A stretch of DNA of 64,000 bases from Georhizobium profundi (GTDB lineage: Bacteria > Pseudomonadota > Alphaproteobacteria > Rhizobiales > Rhizobiaceae), in NCBI RefSeq assembly GCF_003952725.1, contig NZ_CP032509.1, positions 1,388,001-1,452,000 of the forward strand, written 5' to 3'. Shown one piece after another: positions 43,773-52,708 of the stretch. The translations under genes and the position numbers were made by a program. The notes under the pieces are model-generated. The model was not told where the DNA came from. It saw only the letters and a program-made list of their open reading frames with translations, and did no database searches. Numbering within the stretch: the first letter of the stretch is position 1; each line of letters begins with the position of its first letter.

Positions 43773-45014
43773 TTGAGCCGCTTCCGATTCATCCACGCCG
43801 CCGATCTGCACCTGGGCAGTCCCTTTGACGGACTGGCGATCAAGGACCGTGTCATCGCAGAGCGCTTTGCAGCGGCGACGCGCGACGCCTTCTCCGAGCT
43901 GGTTCGCCGTGCGATCGAGGAGGAGGTGGCGTTCTTCATCGTCGCGGGTGATGTCTATGACGGAGAATGGCGCGACAATTCGATCGGGCTTTTCTTCAAC
44001 CGCGAAGTGGCGCGGCTCGACCGGGCGGGCATTCCTGTCTTTTTGCTGAAGGGCAATCACGATGCGGATAGTGTCGTGACGAAGAGCATCACGCTGCCCA
44101 CGGCGGTCAGCCAATTCGACACCCGCAGGCCCTCCAGCTTCTCGTTGGACGGGCTGAAGGTTTCGCTGCACGGGCAGGGATTTGCGGAGCGGGCGGCAAG
44201 CGACAATCTCGCGCGGGCCTATCCGGCGCCGGTGCCGGGGCATTTCAATATCGGCGTGCTTCACACATCGCTCACCGGCAGGCCACCTCATGCCAATTAT
44301 GCCCCGTGCTCCGTCGATGATCTAAGGGCGCGCGGCTATGATTATTGGGCGCTCGGCCACGTCCACCACCACGAAATCGTCGCCAGCGACCCGCCGATCG
44401 TCTTTCCAGGCAATTTGCAGGGCCGGAACATCCGCGAGAGCGGGGAGAAGGGCGCGATCCTCATCAGCGTCGAGGACGGCCGCGTTGCGTCGATCGACCG
44501 GCTCGTCGTGGATCAGGCCCGCTGGCAGCAGGTGCGTGTCGATATCTCGCAAGCGGAAACCATGCCGGCGCTGCTGCGGCTTGTCGAAGATGCGCTCGCT
44601 TCGAGCTGTGGCGACGTCGCCGGGCGACTGACTGCGCTTCGTGTGACGCTCACCGGTGCCAGTGTGCTTCGCCCGCAGGTCCTGATGGGCCGCGCCGAAC
44701 TGGTCGACGAGATCCAGGCAGCGTGCCATCGCATCGATCCCGACATCTGGCTGGAGAAGCTCGATCTCCGGGTCGGCCCGATCGAACGCCCGGTCGCGGT
44801 GGATGAAGGCGATGCGCGCGTCGATCTGCAGCCGCTGCTCGCCGAACTTGTTCACGATCCGGCCCTCGTCGATGCGGCGGAGGCCGCGTTGCGGGACATT
44901 CTGGCGAAGCTGCCTGCGGCGTCCGGCTCGGGCGAGGCTCCGCTTGGCGCGACTGTCGACGAGCTCTTGGCCGAAGCGCGCGACGTGCTGCTTGCGCGCA
45001 GCGGGAGCGACTGA
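43773..45014 (+). CDS. YhaO/SbcD-like metallophosphoesterase (DNA repair exonuclease)
   Basis: A 413-aa calcineurin-like phosphoesterase. Metal motifs are all present: HAADLHLGSPF (D-x-H), GDVYDG, GNHDAD and GHVHHHE. The C-terminal capping domain fits the YhaO branch of SbcD/Mre11 nucleases. TTG start with GAGGAC upstream. It is followed after two bases by an SMC-like ATPase gene, the usual nuclease-ATPase pairing. Expected role is double-strand-break end processing; direct evidence is from homologues only. Confidence 0.9.
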   Translation: MSRFRFIHAADLHLGSPFDGLAIKDRVIAERFAAATRDAFSELVRRAIEEEVAFFIVAGDVYDGEWRDNSIGLFFNREVARLDRAGIPVFLLKGNHDADSVVTKSITLPTAVSQFDTRRPSSFSLDGLKVSLHGQGFAERAASDNLARAYPAPVPGHFNIGVLHTSLTGRPPHANYAPCSVDDLRARGYDYWALGHVHHHEIVASDPPIVFPGNLQGRNIRESGEKGAILISVEDGRVASIDRLVVDQARWQQVRVDISQAETMPALLRLVEDALASSCGDVAGRLTALRVTLTGASVLRPQVLMGRAELVDEIQAACHRIDPDIWLEKLDLRVGPIERPVAVDEGDARVDLQPLLAELVHDPALVDAAEAALRDILAKLPAASGSGEAPLGATVDELLAEARDVLLARSGSD

Positions 45015-45016
45015 CC

Positions 45017-48000
45017 GTGCGGCTGTTGCGCCTCCATCTGCTGCGTTACGGGGCCCTGACCGATCGGGTTCTCGAATTTCGGCCCGATGCGCGCCTCCAT
45101 GTCGTCTATGGGCAGAACGAGGCCGGCAAGAGCTCAGCGCTATCCTCACTTTCGGACCTGTTTTTCGGTTTTCCTCACCATGCTCACTACGCGTTCCTGC
45201 ACAATGCGCAGACGCTGAGGCTAGCGGCGACGATCAGGGCGCGCTCGGGCGATGAATTGTCCTTCCGGCGCCGCCGCGGGAAAAAGGATACGCTTCTCGC
45301 AGACGACGAGGCGGAAACGCCACTCAAGGACGACGCGCTTGCGCCGTTCCTCGGAGGTTTGTCCCGCCCGGTTTTCGAACGGGCCTTCGGGCTTGATTCC
45401 GAACGGTTGCGCCTGGGTTCGCGGGCGATGCTCGACGCCGACGGTGAGGCGGGCGACCTGCTCTTTGCAGCGTCCGCCGGAATTCTTGGCCTGCGTCAGG
45501 TCAAGACGGCGATGGATGAGGAGGCGAACGCGCTTTTCACGCCAAGGGCTGCCGCCGGGAAGGCCTTCTACCAAGTGCTCGCCCGCCACGAGGAGGCGCG
45601 GCGCCTGGAACGCGACCACGAATTGCGTGCCGGCGACTGGAAATCCGTGAATGATGCCATCGACGATTTAACGGAGCGTCACGCGGCCAAGGTGGCCGAG
45701 CGGACAGAGCTTCGGCGGCGCGAGCAGGGTTTGGTTCGGCTGAACCAGTTGCGGCCGATCCTCGCCGAGATCGACCGCGAGAGGGAGCAACTGCGCGCTT
45801 TTGCGGATCTCGACCATGTCCCGGAAGGGCAGGGATCGGCGATTTCGGCGGCCCTTGCGACGCTGCGCCAAGCGAACGAACGGGTCGCGGCTGCGGAAAA
45901 GGCGCGGGAACGGGCGGAGGCCAAGCGTGCGGATATCGCGATCGACGTTGTCTATCTCGACCACGGGGATGCGATTGCCGAGTTGTTGTCGCAGTCGGCA
46001 TCCCACCTCAAGGATCTCCGGGATCTGCCGCGGGTCACGGGCGAACGCGACGATTTCAGTCGCCTGCTGGAGGATCTTGCCCATCGTCTGGGGCTGGTGC
46101 GCAGCGATCTCGACCGACTTCAACCGACCGATATGGCAATCGCTGGCCTTGCCGAACGTGCCGCGGCCGCGCGGCAGGCGGCGGAGCGTGTTGCCCTGCT
46201 GGATGAGCGATTGGCGGCGGAAATGGTGCAGGCCAGCACGCTCGAAGCGCAGGCAACTGAGGTTGCCGCTATCGATCCGCGCCCCTGGCTCGACCGGCTG
46301 GAGGCTCTGCGCCCCGACATCGAGTTACTAGGCGATGTGGATAGCCGGACGGTCAAGCTCGAGACGGAGCGGCGCCGGATCGCGGAGGCGGTGAGCAGGC
46401 TCGTTCCGCCGGTCAAGGATCTCGATGCGCTGGCGAAGACCAGCCTGCCTGAAGAGACGACGCTTGCGGCTCAGCGCGATCGCATGCGCGATCTGCAGCA
46501 GGGCGCGCGCGTGTTGCAGGACCGTATCGATCGCGAGCGTGTCGAAATCGACGCGCTCGAAGCCGAGGCACGCGCCGAGGCGCATCGAGGCGTTACGGCA
46601 AGCCCGGCTGCGATCCATCAGGCGCGTTCGGATCGCGATGGTCTGTTCAGAGAGATCGCCGCTTCGTTGACGGGCGAGGCACCGCCGATCGAACCAGCCA
46701 TCGCCGCAGTCTCGATCGGGCGCTATCGTTCTGCCGTAACGGCAGCCGACGCACTTGCCGACGCCGCACTGGAGCAATCGGACCGGCTGGCGGAGGCGGC
46801 GGCGAAGTCCCGCCGGCGGGAAGATCTGCTGCGCAGCCACGCGGCCCTTCTGAAGGACCTCGAAACCGATGAGGCCGCGCAGGCGAAGGCGCAGGCCGAG
46901 TTCGCTCGTCCCTTCTCTTCACTCGGTCTGGCTGCTGGTTCACCGGATGAGATGATTGTCTGGAGCCGTGCGCTCGCTGCGCTCCTGGCTGCGCGACAGG
47001 CTCTTCTCGAAGAAGAAGACCGTTTGGCGAGCCTCAAACAGACCGCGCAGCAACTGCGCGAGCCGCTGGAGCTGATCGGCCGCGGCATTCGGCTTGAGGG
47101 AAGCGAGAGCCTCCCTTTGCGTGCACTTGATCGGGGTTTGCGCGAACGGCTGCGGCAACTGGGCGAAGCGTGGGATGCGAGCCGGGATCTGGCAGCGCGC
47201 AAACGGGACACGGCGCGCAGGGTTGAGGATCTTCGCGAACGGCGCGCCGCGTCAGATCGGTCAGCGCAGGAGGCGCTTGCCGCGCTCCAGGCAGAAACCG
47301 CACGTCTCGGGTTGTTCGAGCCGGGCACGCCGGCCGAAACCGAAGCTGCGCTTGCTCTGTGGAAGAAGGTGCCCGACCTGCGGCGCGAAGAGGACAACCG
47401 CGCGCGACGCGTCGCGGGCATCGAACGCGACATTCGCGGATTTCGCCAAAGCGTCGAAGCGCTCGTTTCGAAGCTGGATGCATCCATGTCGGGCTTTCCG
47501 CCGGCCGAGGCGATCCGCGTCTTTCACGACCGGGCCCAGGCGGCACGAACGGCCGACACGATGGATCGTCAGGCGCGACAGGATATCTCGGAGGCCGAGG
47601 AAGGGCTTTCGGAGGCGAATGCAGCGCGCGTCGATGCCGAGGAGCGTCTCGCTGCCCTGGTTGCCGGGTTTGGCCAAGCGCCGGATGCGGATGCTATTGC
47701 CGGCCGGCTCATCGAACGCGATGGCCTCCGGGTCAGCCTTTCGCGGTGCCGTAGCCGGCTCGGCGAAGTGGCTGCGGGAGAAGACGAGGCCTCGATCCGC
47801 GCGGCCATTCAGGAAGCAGATCGGGATGCCGCCTTGCCGGACCTTGCGCAGCTTTCGGAGGACATCCATCGGCTCGACGGTGAGGTCGACGAACTCTTCG
47901 CCCAGCTTGCCGCCGAAAAGGCGCGGCGCGAAGGAATGATGGGCGCCAAGGGAGCCGAACTCGCAGCCTTCGAGCGGAAGGCCGCCGAAGCCGAGCTCGT

Positions 48001-48490
48001 TCAAGTCGCGCGCCAATGGGCCGTGCTGAAATTCGGATCGCTGCTTCTCGGTGCGGCGATGGAACGGCAGCGGGCGGCGCAGAGCAACCCGATGCTGCAA
48101 AGGGCAGGCGCGTTATTCTCAGCCATCACCGAAGGCCGGTTCGATGGCCTTCGTCAGCAGTTCGACGAGAACGACCGGCCGACGGTCGTTGCTGTGCGGA
48201 GCAATGCCGATTTCGTCGGCGCTTCAGGAATGAGCGACGGGACACGCGACCAGCTTTATTTGGCGCTCAGGCTTTCCTATCTAGAGGATTATGCGGAGAG
48301 GAACGAACCGGCGCCTTTCATTGCGGACGACATCTTCCAGACCTTCGACGATGAGCGCACGCTTGCTACACTGAAGGTCCTCGGGGAAACTTCCGAACGG
48401 ATTCAACCAATCGTTTTCACGCATCACGGACACGTCGTGGAACTTGCGAGGGCTGCTCTTGGTTCTGCGCTCGACGTCGTGGAACTTTAA
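45017..48490 (+). CDS. YhaN-like SMC/Rad50-type ATPase
   Basis: A 1,157-aa ATPase with split nucleotide-binding domain. Walker A GQNEAGKSSALSSL lies at about residues 35-48. A very long Ala/Arg/Glu-rich coiled coil (about 200-1000) follows. The C-terminal signature FVGASGMSDGTRDQLYLALRLSYLEDYA and Walker B EPAPFIADDIFQTFDDERT complete it. GTG start. Partner of the preceding phosphoesterase, analogous to SbcC/Rad50 with SbcD/Mre11. Confidence 0.92.
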   Translation: MRLLRLHLLRYGALTDRVLEFRPDARLHVVYGQNEAGKSSALSSLSDLFFGFPHHAHYAFLHNAQTLRLAATIRARSGDELSFRRRRGKKDTLLADDEAETPLKDDALAPFLGGLSRPVFERAFGLDSERLRLGSRAMLDADGEAGDLLFAASAGILGLRQVKTAMDEEANALFTPRAAAGKAFYQVLARHEEARRLERDHELRAGDWKSVNDAIDDLTERHAAKVAERTELRRREQGLVRLNQLRPILAEIDREREQLRAFADLDHVPEGQGSAISAALATLRQANERVAAAEKARERAEAKRADIAIDVVYLDHGDAIAELLSQSASHLKDLRDLPRVTGERDDFSRLLEDLAHRLGLVRSDLDRLQPTDMAIAGLAERAAAARQAAERVALLDERLAAEMVQASTLEAQATEVAAIDPRPWLDRLEALRPDIELLGDVDSRTVKLETERRRIAEAVSRLVPPVKDLDALAKTSLPEETTLAAQRDRMRDLQQGARVLQDRIDRERVEIDALEAEARAEAHRGVTASPAAIHQARSDRDGLFREIAASLTGEAPPIEPAIAAVSIGRYRSAVTAADALADAALEQSDRLAEAAAKSRRREDLLRSHAALLKDLETDEAAQAKAQAEFARPFSSLGLAAGSPDEMIVWSRALAALLAARQALLEEEDRLASLKQTAQQLREPLELIGRGIRLEGSESLPLRALDRGLRERLRQLGEAWDASRDLAARKRDTARRVEDLRERRAASDRSAQEALAALQAETARLGLFEPGTPAETEAALALWKKVPDLRREEDNRARRVAGIERDIRGFRQSVEALVSKLDASMSGFPPAEAIRVFHDRAQAARTADTMDRQARQDISEAEEGLSEANAARVDAEERLAALVAGFGQAPDADAIAGRLIERDGLRVSLSRCRSRLGEVAAGEDEASIRAAIQEADRDAALPDLAQLSEDIHRLDGEVDELFAQLAAEKARREGMMGAKGAELAAFERKAAEAELVQVARQWAVLKFGSLLLGAAMERQRAAQSNPMLQRAGALFSAITEGRFDGLRQQFDENDRPTVVAVRSNADFVGASGMSDGTRDQLYLALRLSYLEDYAERNEPAPFIADDIFQTFDDERTLATLKVLGETSERIQPIVFTHHGHVVELARAALGSALDVVEL

Positions 48491-48550
48491 TGGCACCCCC
48501 CTTAATCTAAGGGGTTCGGCGAAGCGATGCTGGTCCTATGTTAATGTGAG

Positions 48551-50047
48551 GTGACTATAACCGGTCCAGATGAGGTGATCGCCGAGATCGCGGAAGTAGA
48601 AGCAATGCCGCCTGCTGAGCATGCCGTACTGACGGGCGCCCATTGGGGCCTGACCAGTGCAGAATTGATGAATGCCATGCCCGTTGCTGTGTACACCACA
48701 GACAGCGCAGGCTTCATCACGTCCTATAATGACGCTGCCGAGAAGCTTTGGGGCCGAGCTCCGACGTTGAACGAGACGCGCTGGTGCGTCTGGGACACCT
48801 TCTTCGACGATTTGGGCGTACCCATTCCAACTGAGGAGTGCCCGATCGCCAGGGCGCTGACGGAAAAGCAGGATATGGAGCCTGTGGAGCTTTGGGCGGT
48901 GCGTGCCGATGGCAGTCGCGTCGCCTTTCTTGCTCATCCCAAGCTTCTGCGCAGTGTGGACGGGGAAGTCGAGGGCGCCATCAACACGCTTGTCGACATC
49001 ACGACGCACAAATCGGCTCAAGCTGCGGAATCGCGGCTATCTGCTCTCGTTGCGTCGTCGGCTGATGCGATCGTGAGCAAGGATCTGAACGGTGTCATCA
49101 CCAGTTGGAACGATGGCGCCATGCAGCTTTTCGGCTACGGGCCGAACGAGGCAGTCGGTCGTTCAATCCGGATGTTGATCCCGCCGGACAGGGCAGGAGA
49201 GGAGGACCTGATCCTCGCGCGCATTCGCGCCGGCGAAAAGGTGGAGCACTTCGAGACCCGCCGACGCCACAAGGACGGGCGGCTGATTGCGGTCTCGCTG
49301 ACGATTTCGCCGATCCGTTCCCGGCATGGCCAGATCATCGGCGTTTCGAAGATCGCGCGCGATATCTCTGTCCAGCTTGAGCGTGAAGGCCGCATTCGCT
49401 CGCTGATGGGCGAAGTCAATCACCGCGTGAAGAACCAGTTCGCAGTCATCTTGTCGATGGTCCGGGAGACGCATCGGCGCAGTGGCGATGCCGGAGATTT
49501 CGAAAATCAGGTTCAGGATCGGATCCTGGCCTTGTCGCGCTCGCACGATCTTCTGGTGCAGGGCGACTGGCGCGGCACGACGCTGAATGAGCTGGTGCGG
49601 GCGCATGTGCTGCCGTTTGGCCTGGAAGAGCGTATCGAGCTGTCAGGGCCGCGCATTCTCTTGCGACCAATGGCCGTCCAGTATCTCGGCATGGCGTTTC
49701 ACGAGCTTGCCACGAATTCGGCGCGGTACGGTGTCCTCAAGCAGGATACGGGCAAAATCCTGATCAGTTGGTCCATGGCCGAGAGCGAGAACGGACTGCG
49801 CTTTCTGCTCGATTGGCAGGAAGAGTTTCAAGGCCGCTCGACCGCGCCAACGGAAAAGCGATCGGGGCTCGGCATGGCCGTTCTCGAACGCATTGCACCG
49901 TCGGCCGTGGGCGGGAAGGGCCTCATCGAGATCGATGCCGAGCAGGCTCGATGGTCACTGAATGCCCCGGCCCGCCAAGTCGAGGTCGCAGAAATCGACC
50001 TCGACGAGACGAGCCCATGGTCCAATCTCGGGGCTCAGAGACTTTAA
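48551..50047 (+). CDS. PAS-domain HWE-family sensor histidine kinase
   Basis: A 498-aa soluble kinase with no membrane segment. Two PAS domains lie at about residues 40-155 (PVAVYTTDSAGFITSYNDAAEKLWG) and 165-280 (ADAIVSKDLNGVITSWNDGAMQLFGY). The HWE kinase box EVNHRVKNQFAVILSMV and the HWE-type ATPase (MAFHELATNSARYGVL, RSGLGMAVLER) follow. Such kinases often act in the alphaproteobacterial general stress response or light/redox sensing. The GTG 48551 start is provisional; ATG 48605 is an alternative. No regulator gene is adjacent. Confidence 0.87.
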   Translation: MTITGPDEVIAEIAEVEAMPPAEHAVLTGAHWGLTSAELMNAMPVAVYTTDSAGFITSYNDAAEKLWGRAPTLNETRWCVWDTFFDDLGVPIPTEECPIARALTEKQDMEPVELWAVRADGSRVAFLAHPKLLRSVDGEVEGAINTLVDITTHKSAQAAESRLSALVASSADAIVSKDLNGVITSWNDGAMQLFGYGPNEAVGRSIRMLIPPDRAGEEDLILARIRAGEKVEHFETRRRHKDGRLIAVSLTISPIRSRHGQIIGVSKIARDISVQLEREGRIRSLMGEVNHRVKNQFAVILSMVRETHRRSGDAGDFENQVQDRILALSRSHDLLVQGDWRGTTLNELVRAHVLPFGLEERIELSGPRILLRPMAVQYLGMAFHELATNSARYGVLKQDTGKILISWSMAESENGLRFLLDWQEEFQGRSTAPTEKRSGLGMAVLERIAPSAVGGKGLIEIDAEQARWSLNAPARQVEVAEIDLDETSPWSNLGAQRL

Positions 50048-50102
50048 GGTATCTGATTTGTCGCGTTTGCAAGTGAACCGCTACCTACTTCACTTGGAAA
50101 CG

Positions 50103-50954
50103 CTAGCTGACCGGCGTGCCGCCATTGGGATGCAGCACCTGTCCCGTGATGTAAGAAGCATCTTCGCAGGCAAGGAACAGCAGCGACGGCGCCACTTCGT
50201 TTGGCTGTCCTGGGCGTTTCAGCGGCGTGCTCTTGCCGAATTCCTCGACCTTGTCGGCAGGAAATGAAGCCGGGATGAGGGGCGTCCAGATTGGACCCGG
50301 CGCAACGCCGTTCACGCGGATGCCTTTTTCCGCGAGATTGGCCGACAGTGCACGGATGAACGCCAGCAGCGCACCTTTCGTGGAGGAGTAATCCAGAAGC
50401 ACCGGCTGGCCCCGATAGGCGGTGATCGATGTGGTGCAGATGATCGACGAGCCTTCCTTTAAGTAGGGCAGCGCGTGTTTGGTGATGTGGAAGGCGCCGA
50501 ACACATTGGTGCGGAACGTGCGCTCCATCTGTTCTTCGGAAATGTCGGTCAGTTCTTCCTGATAGTGCTGCTCGGCGGCATTGTTGACGACGATATCGAT
50601 GCTGCCGAACTCCTCCACCGCTTGGGCAACGAATGCTTCGGCAACGCCGCTTAGCCCGATATCGCCCATCTTAGCGAAGCACTGCGCCCCTTCTTCCCGA
50701 ACGAGCCGCATCGTCTCCTCGGCATCGGCCGTCTCTTCTTCATCTTTGTACAGAATGGCAACCTTTGCGCCCTCGCGCGCGAAGAGGATTGCCGTGGCGC
50801 GGCCGATGCCGGAATCGCCGCCAGTAATGATCGCGGATTTGCCGCTGAGCCGGCCGGAGCCCGGATAGCGTGGCATGAAATCGGGCTCGGGATGCATCGC
50901 TGCCTCCGAGCCCGGCTGGTGGTCCTGTTGCTGGCGTTCTGGTGCCTTGGTCAT
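50103..50954 (-). CDS. Short-chain dehydrogenase/reductase (YghA-like)
   Basis: A 283-aa SDR. The NAD(P)-binding motif is TGGDSGIGRATA, the structural NNAAEQ follows, and the catalytic Ser-Tyr-Lys appears as TTSITAYRG..YSSTKGAL. The N-terminal extension (QQQDHQPGSEAAMHPEPDFMPRYPGSGRLSGK) is typical of the YghA/YdaD subgroup linked to general stress. ATG 50954 is preferred over one ten codons upstream because AAGGAGC precedes it. Substrate unknown. Located beside two small membrane-protein genes of stress type. Confidence 0.9.
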   Translation of the reverse strand: MTKAPERQQQDHQPGSEAAMHPEPDFMPRYPGSGRLSGKSAIITGGDSGIGRATAILFAREGAKVAILYKDEEETADAEETMRLVREEGAQCFAKMGDIGLSGVAEAFVAQAVEEFGSIDIVVNNAAEQHYQEELTDISEEQMERTFRTNVFGAFHITKHALPYLKEGSSIICTTSITAYRGQPVLLDYSSTKGALLAFIRALSANLAEKGIRVNGVAPGPIWTPLIPASFPADKVEEFGKSTPLKRPGQPNEVAPSLLFLACEDASYITGQVLHPNGGTPVS

Positions 50955-51013
50955 CGTCGAGATCGCTCCTTGGGGTTCATTCACCCAACAGCAGCGAGGC
51001 GATGAAGTTCCTA

Positions 51014-51700
51014 TCAGCGCAGGCCGGCTTTGCGCTCAATGGCGGCACCGGTCCTCTTCGCGACCGTTTCGACCTTTTCTGCGACCGTGGGTCCACCTTG
51101 TGCGGACGCAGGAGCGAGCCCCTCGTCCTGCATCGACTCGCGGGCCGTCCGTAGCGTGTCCTTGACCGCATCGGCAGCATCATGGCGGGCTTTGCGAGCG
51201 CGCTTCTTGACACCCTCAACCGCATCGTCGTGAAGTTCGCCAAGCAACTCGTCCTCGCGCCGTGTCGATGGCAGAGCCGCGCCGATCGCGATGCCGGCAA
51301 GGACTGCGCCAAGGCCGATGATCAGCGGGTCATTGTCGAATGTGCGGCCGATGGCGCTGTCGCGCCACGAGGACCGCTTCGATGTGACTGGCAGGTTTCT
51401 CGGATTGTTCATGGGTTGAATCCTTTTTGGCCGTGATCGTGATGACGATTCCGCTGGCCCGGCCGACGCTTTGTAGATCAGCCAGCCGATGCCAGCACCA
51501 ACAGCGGCGAGCGCCAGCGGCTGACGCGAAAGTGTTTCTGGTAGCGTGTCGTCGCCAAGGCCAGTGCGCTTGGCAGCCTCGTCAACGATTTTACGGACGG
51601 AAAACTGGTCGCGCAAAGCGTCCAGCCTCAGGCTCAACTCGGTGCGTTTGAGTTCGACTTCCTGCGCGAGCTCGGCCGATGATCGCCGGATATCAGACAT
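51014..51700 (-). CDS. DUF3618-type membrane-associated protein
   Basis: A 228-aa protein. The N-terminal DUF3618-like segment (IRRSSAELAQEVELKRTELSLRLDALRDQFS) is followed by one hydrophobic segment (ALAAVGAGIGWLIYKA, about residues 64-80). A second segment is LIIGLGAVLAGIAIGAALP, then a Lys/Ala-rich amphipathic helix region to the C-terminus. Resembles ElaB/YqjD-like envelope proteins in layout. It follows the next gene after nine bases and shares its operon. Function unknown. Confidence 0.8.
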   Translation of the reverse strand: MSDIRRSSAELAQEVELKRTELSLRLDALRDQFSVRKIVDEAAKRTGLGDDTLPETLSRQPLALAAVGAGIGWLIYKASAGPAESSSRSRPKRIQPMNNPRNLPVTSKRSSWRDSAIGRTFDNDPLIIGLGAVLAGIAIGAALPSTRREDELLGELHDDAVEGVKKRARKARHDAADAVKDTLRTARESMQDEGLAPASAQGGPTVAEKVETVAKRTGAAIERKAGLR

Positions 51701-51708
51701 GGGTTACC

Positions 51709-52341
51709 TCAGGCGCGATCGTCGGTGCCGAGCACCGATGTGGAGCGAGCGGCATCCGTTTCGTGCTCGAAACCGCTCATGCCCGTGCCAGCATTGTCTT
51801 CGGCATAGAGGTTCTCATCATCGTCGTAAGCCTCAAGCTCATCGTCTTCGTATTCATATTCCTCAGCCCGATCGCTGCTCGCCTTCAAAAAGCGCGCGAT
51901 GGTCAAACCTGCCAGCAGTCCACCGGCCACAAACAGGAGCGGGTGTCGGCGCCCGATATCGCGCAGATCGTCGGCCGCGTTGACGATCGAGCGTTCCTGG
52001 ATGGAGCGAGAGAGATTATCGAGCCCATCGGCCGCTTCGCGGGCAAGCTTGCCGGTCAATGCTGCGCCTGCCGTATCCTCGCGCACGGATCCGCGAACGC
52101 GGTTGGCAATATCGTGCAGTCCTTCGGCGAGCGCATCCTTGCGCTGGTCCGCCTCGTCGATGGCCTTCAGCCGGACCTTTTCGCTGAAGGACGCCGCCTT
52201 CGATCGCGTGCGCGCGCCGGCGTCGGAAAGCTTCTCGCGCGCATCGTGCATCTCGGCGTCGAGCGCTTCACGAATGGGCGTATGCTTCTCCGATGGGTGA
52301 TGGCTGGTGTCGATGTCGGTTGGGTGGGGATAGGTTGCCAT
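51709..52341 (-). CDS. Small membrane-anchored protein with acidic tail, unknown function
   Basis: A 210-aa protein. Charged amphipathic helices cover about residues 20-120. A single hydrophobic segment HPLLFVAGGLLAGLTIARFL comes next, then a strongly acidic tail (EEYEYEDDELEAYDDDENLYAEDN). First gene of a two-gene operon with the DUF3618 protein. The combination is common in Hyphomicrobiales envelopes, usually with a phage-holin-like DUF1469 protein, which is missing here. No function can be assigned. Confidence 0.78.
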   Translation of the reverse strand: MATYPHPTDIDTSHHPSEKHTPIREALDAEMHDAREKLSDAGARTRSKAASFSEKVRLKAIDEADQRKDALAEGLHDIANRVRGSVREDTAGAALTGKLAREAADGLDNLSRSIQERSIVNAADDLRDIGRRHPLLFVAGGLLAGLTIARFLKASSDRAEEYEYEDDELEAYDDDENLYAEDNAGTGMSGFEHETDAARSTSVLGTDDRA

Positions 52342-52606
52342 TGGCTGATCCTTTCACGTGCGGTGGGCCGCGCCTTTGGGATCTGAACCGCTCCTGAAGA
52401 AAATTGTTCCTCGATTTCGACGCCGGAAAAATTCGGTCGTGGTGGAACTTCGCTCGGTGGCGCCGGTTTCACGTCCAGCGAACCGCGGCTGCGTCAGCCG
52501 GACGCGGCGGTATAGGACACAGGCTGGTTTTTCCGGCTTCCCACCTGGCCTTGGGATTGGCACCCATCCTTGTCCCGCCCAGCTGCGGTTCGCTGCTTCC
52601 CAGCCG

Positions 52607-52696
52607 CTAATTCAGAACGAATGAGAAGATCGTCGCATAGGCGACGACGATGGCGACGATGCCAATGGCGAGTGACAGGGCCACAATGGGGCGCAT
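52607..52696 (-). CDS. 29-residue single-pass membrane peptide
   Basis: A short frame encoding MRPIVALSLAIGIVAIVV followed by AYATIFSFVLN. It is essentially one transmembrane helix with a short N-terminus. The start has AGGGAGAAC seven bases before it. It begins 12 bases after the stop of the ferric-reductase-like gene on the same strand, so it is probably the last gene of the oxidase operon. The size and setting resemble small accessory subunits such as CydX or CcoQ, without detectable sequence identity. Confidence 0.62.
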   Translation of the reverse strand: MRPIVALSLAIGIVAIVVAYATIFSFVLN

Positions 52697-52708
52697 CGCT
52701 GTTCTCCC

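Noticed and set aside
48498..48514. Short inverted repeat CCCCTTA / TAAGGGG after the YhaN-like gene
   Set aside because: Seven-base stem, three-base loop and no T-run; too weak to call.
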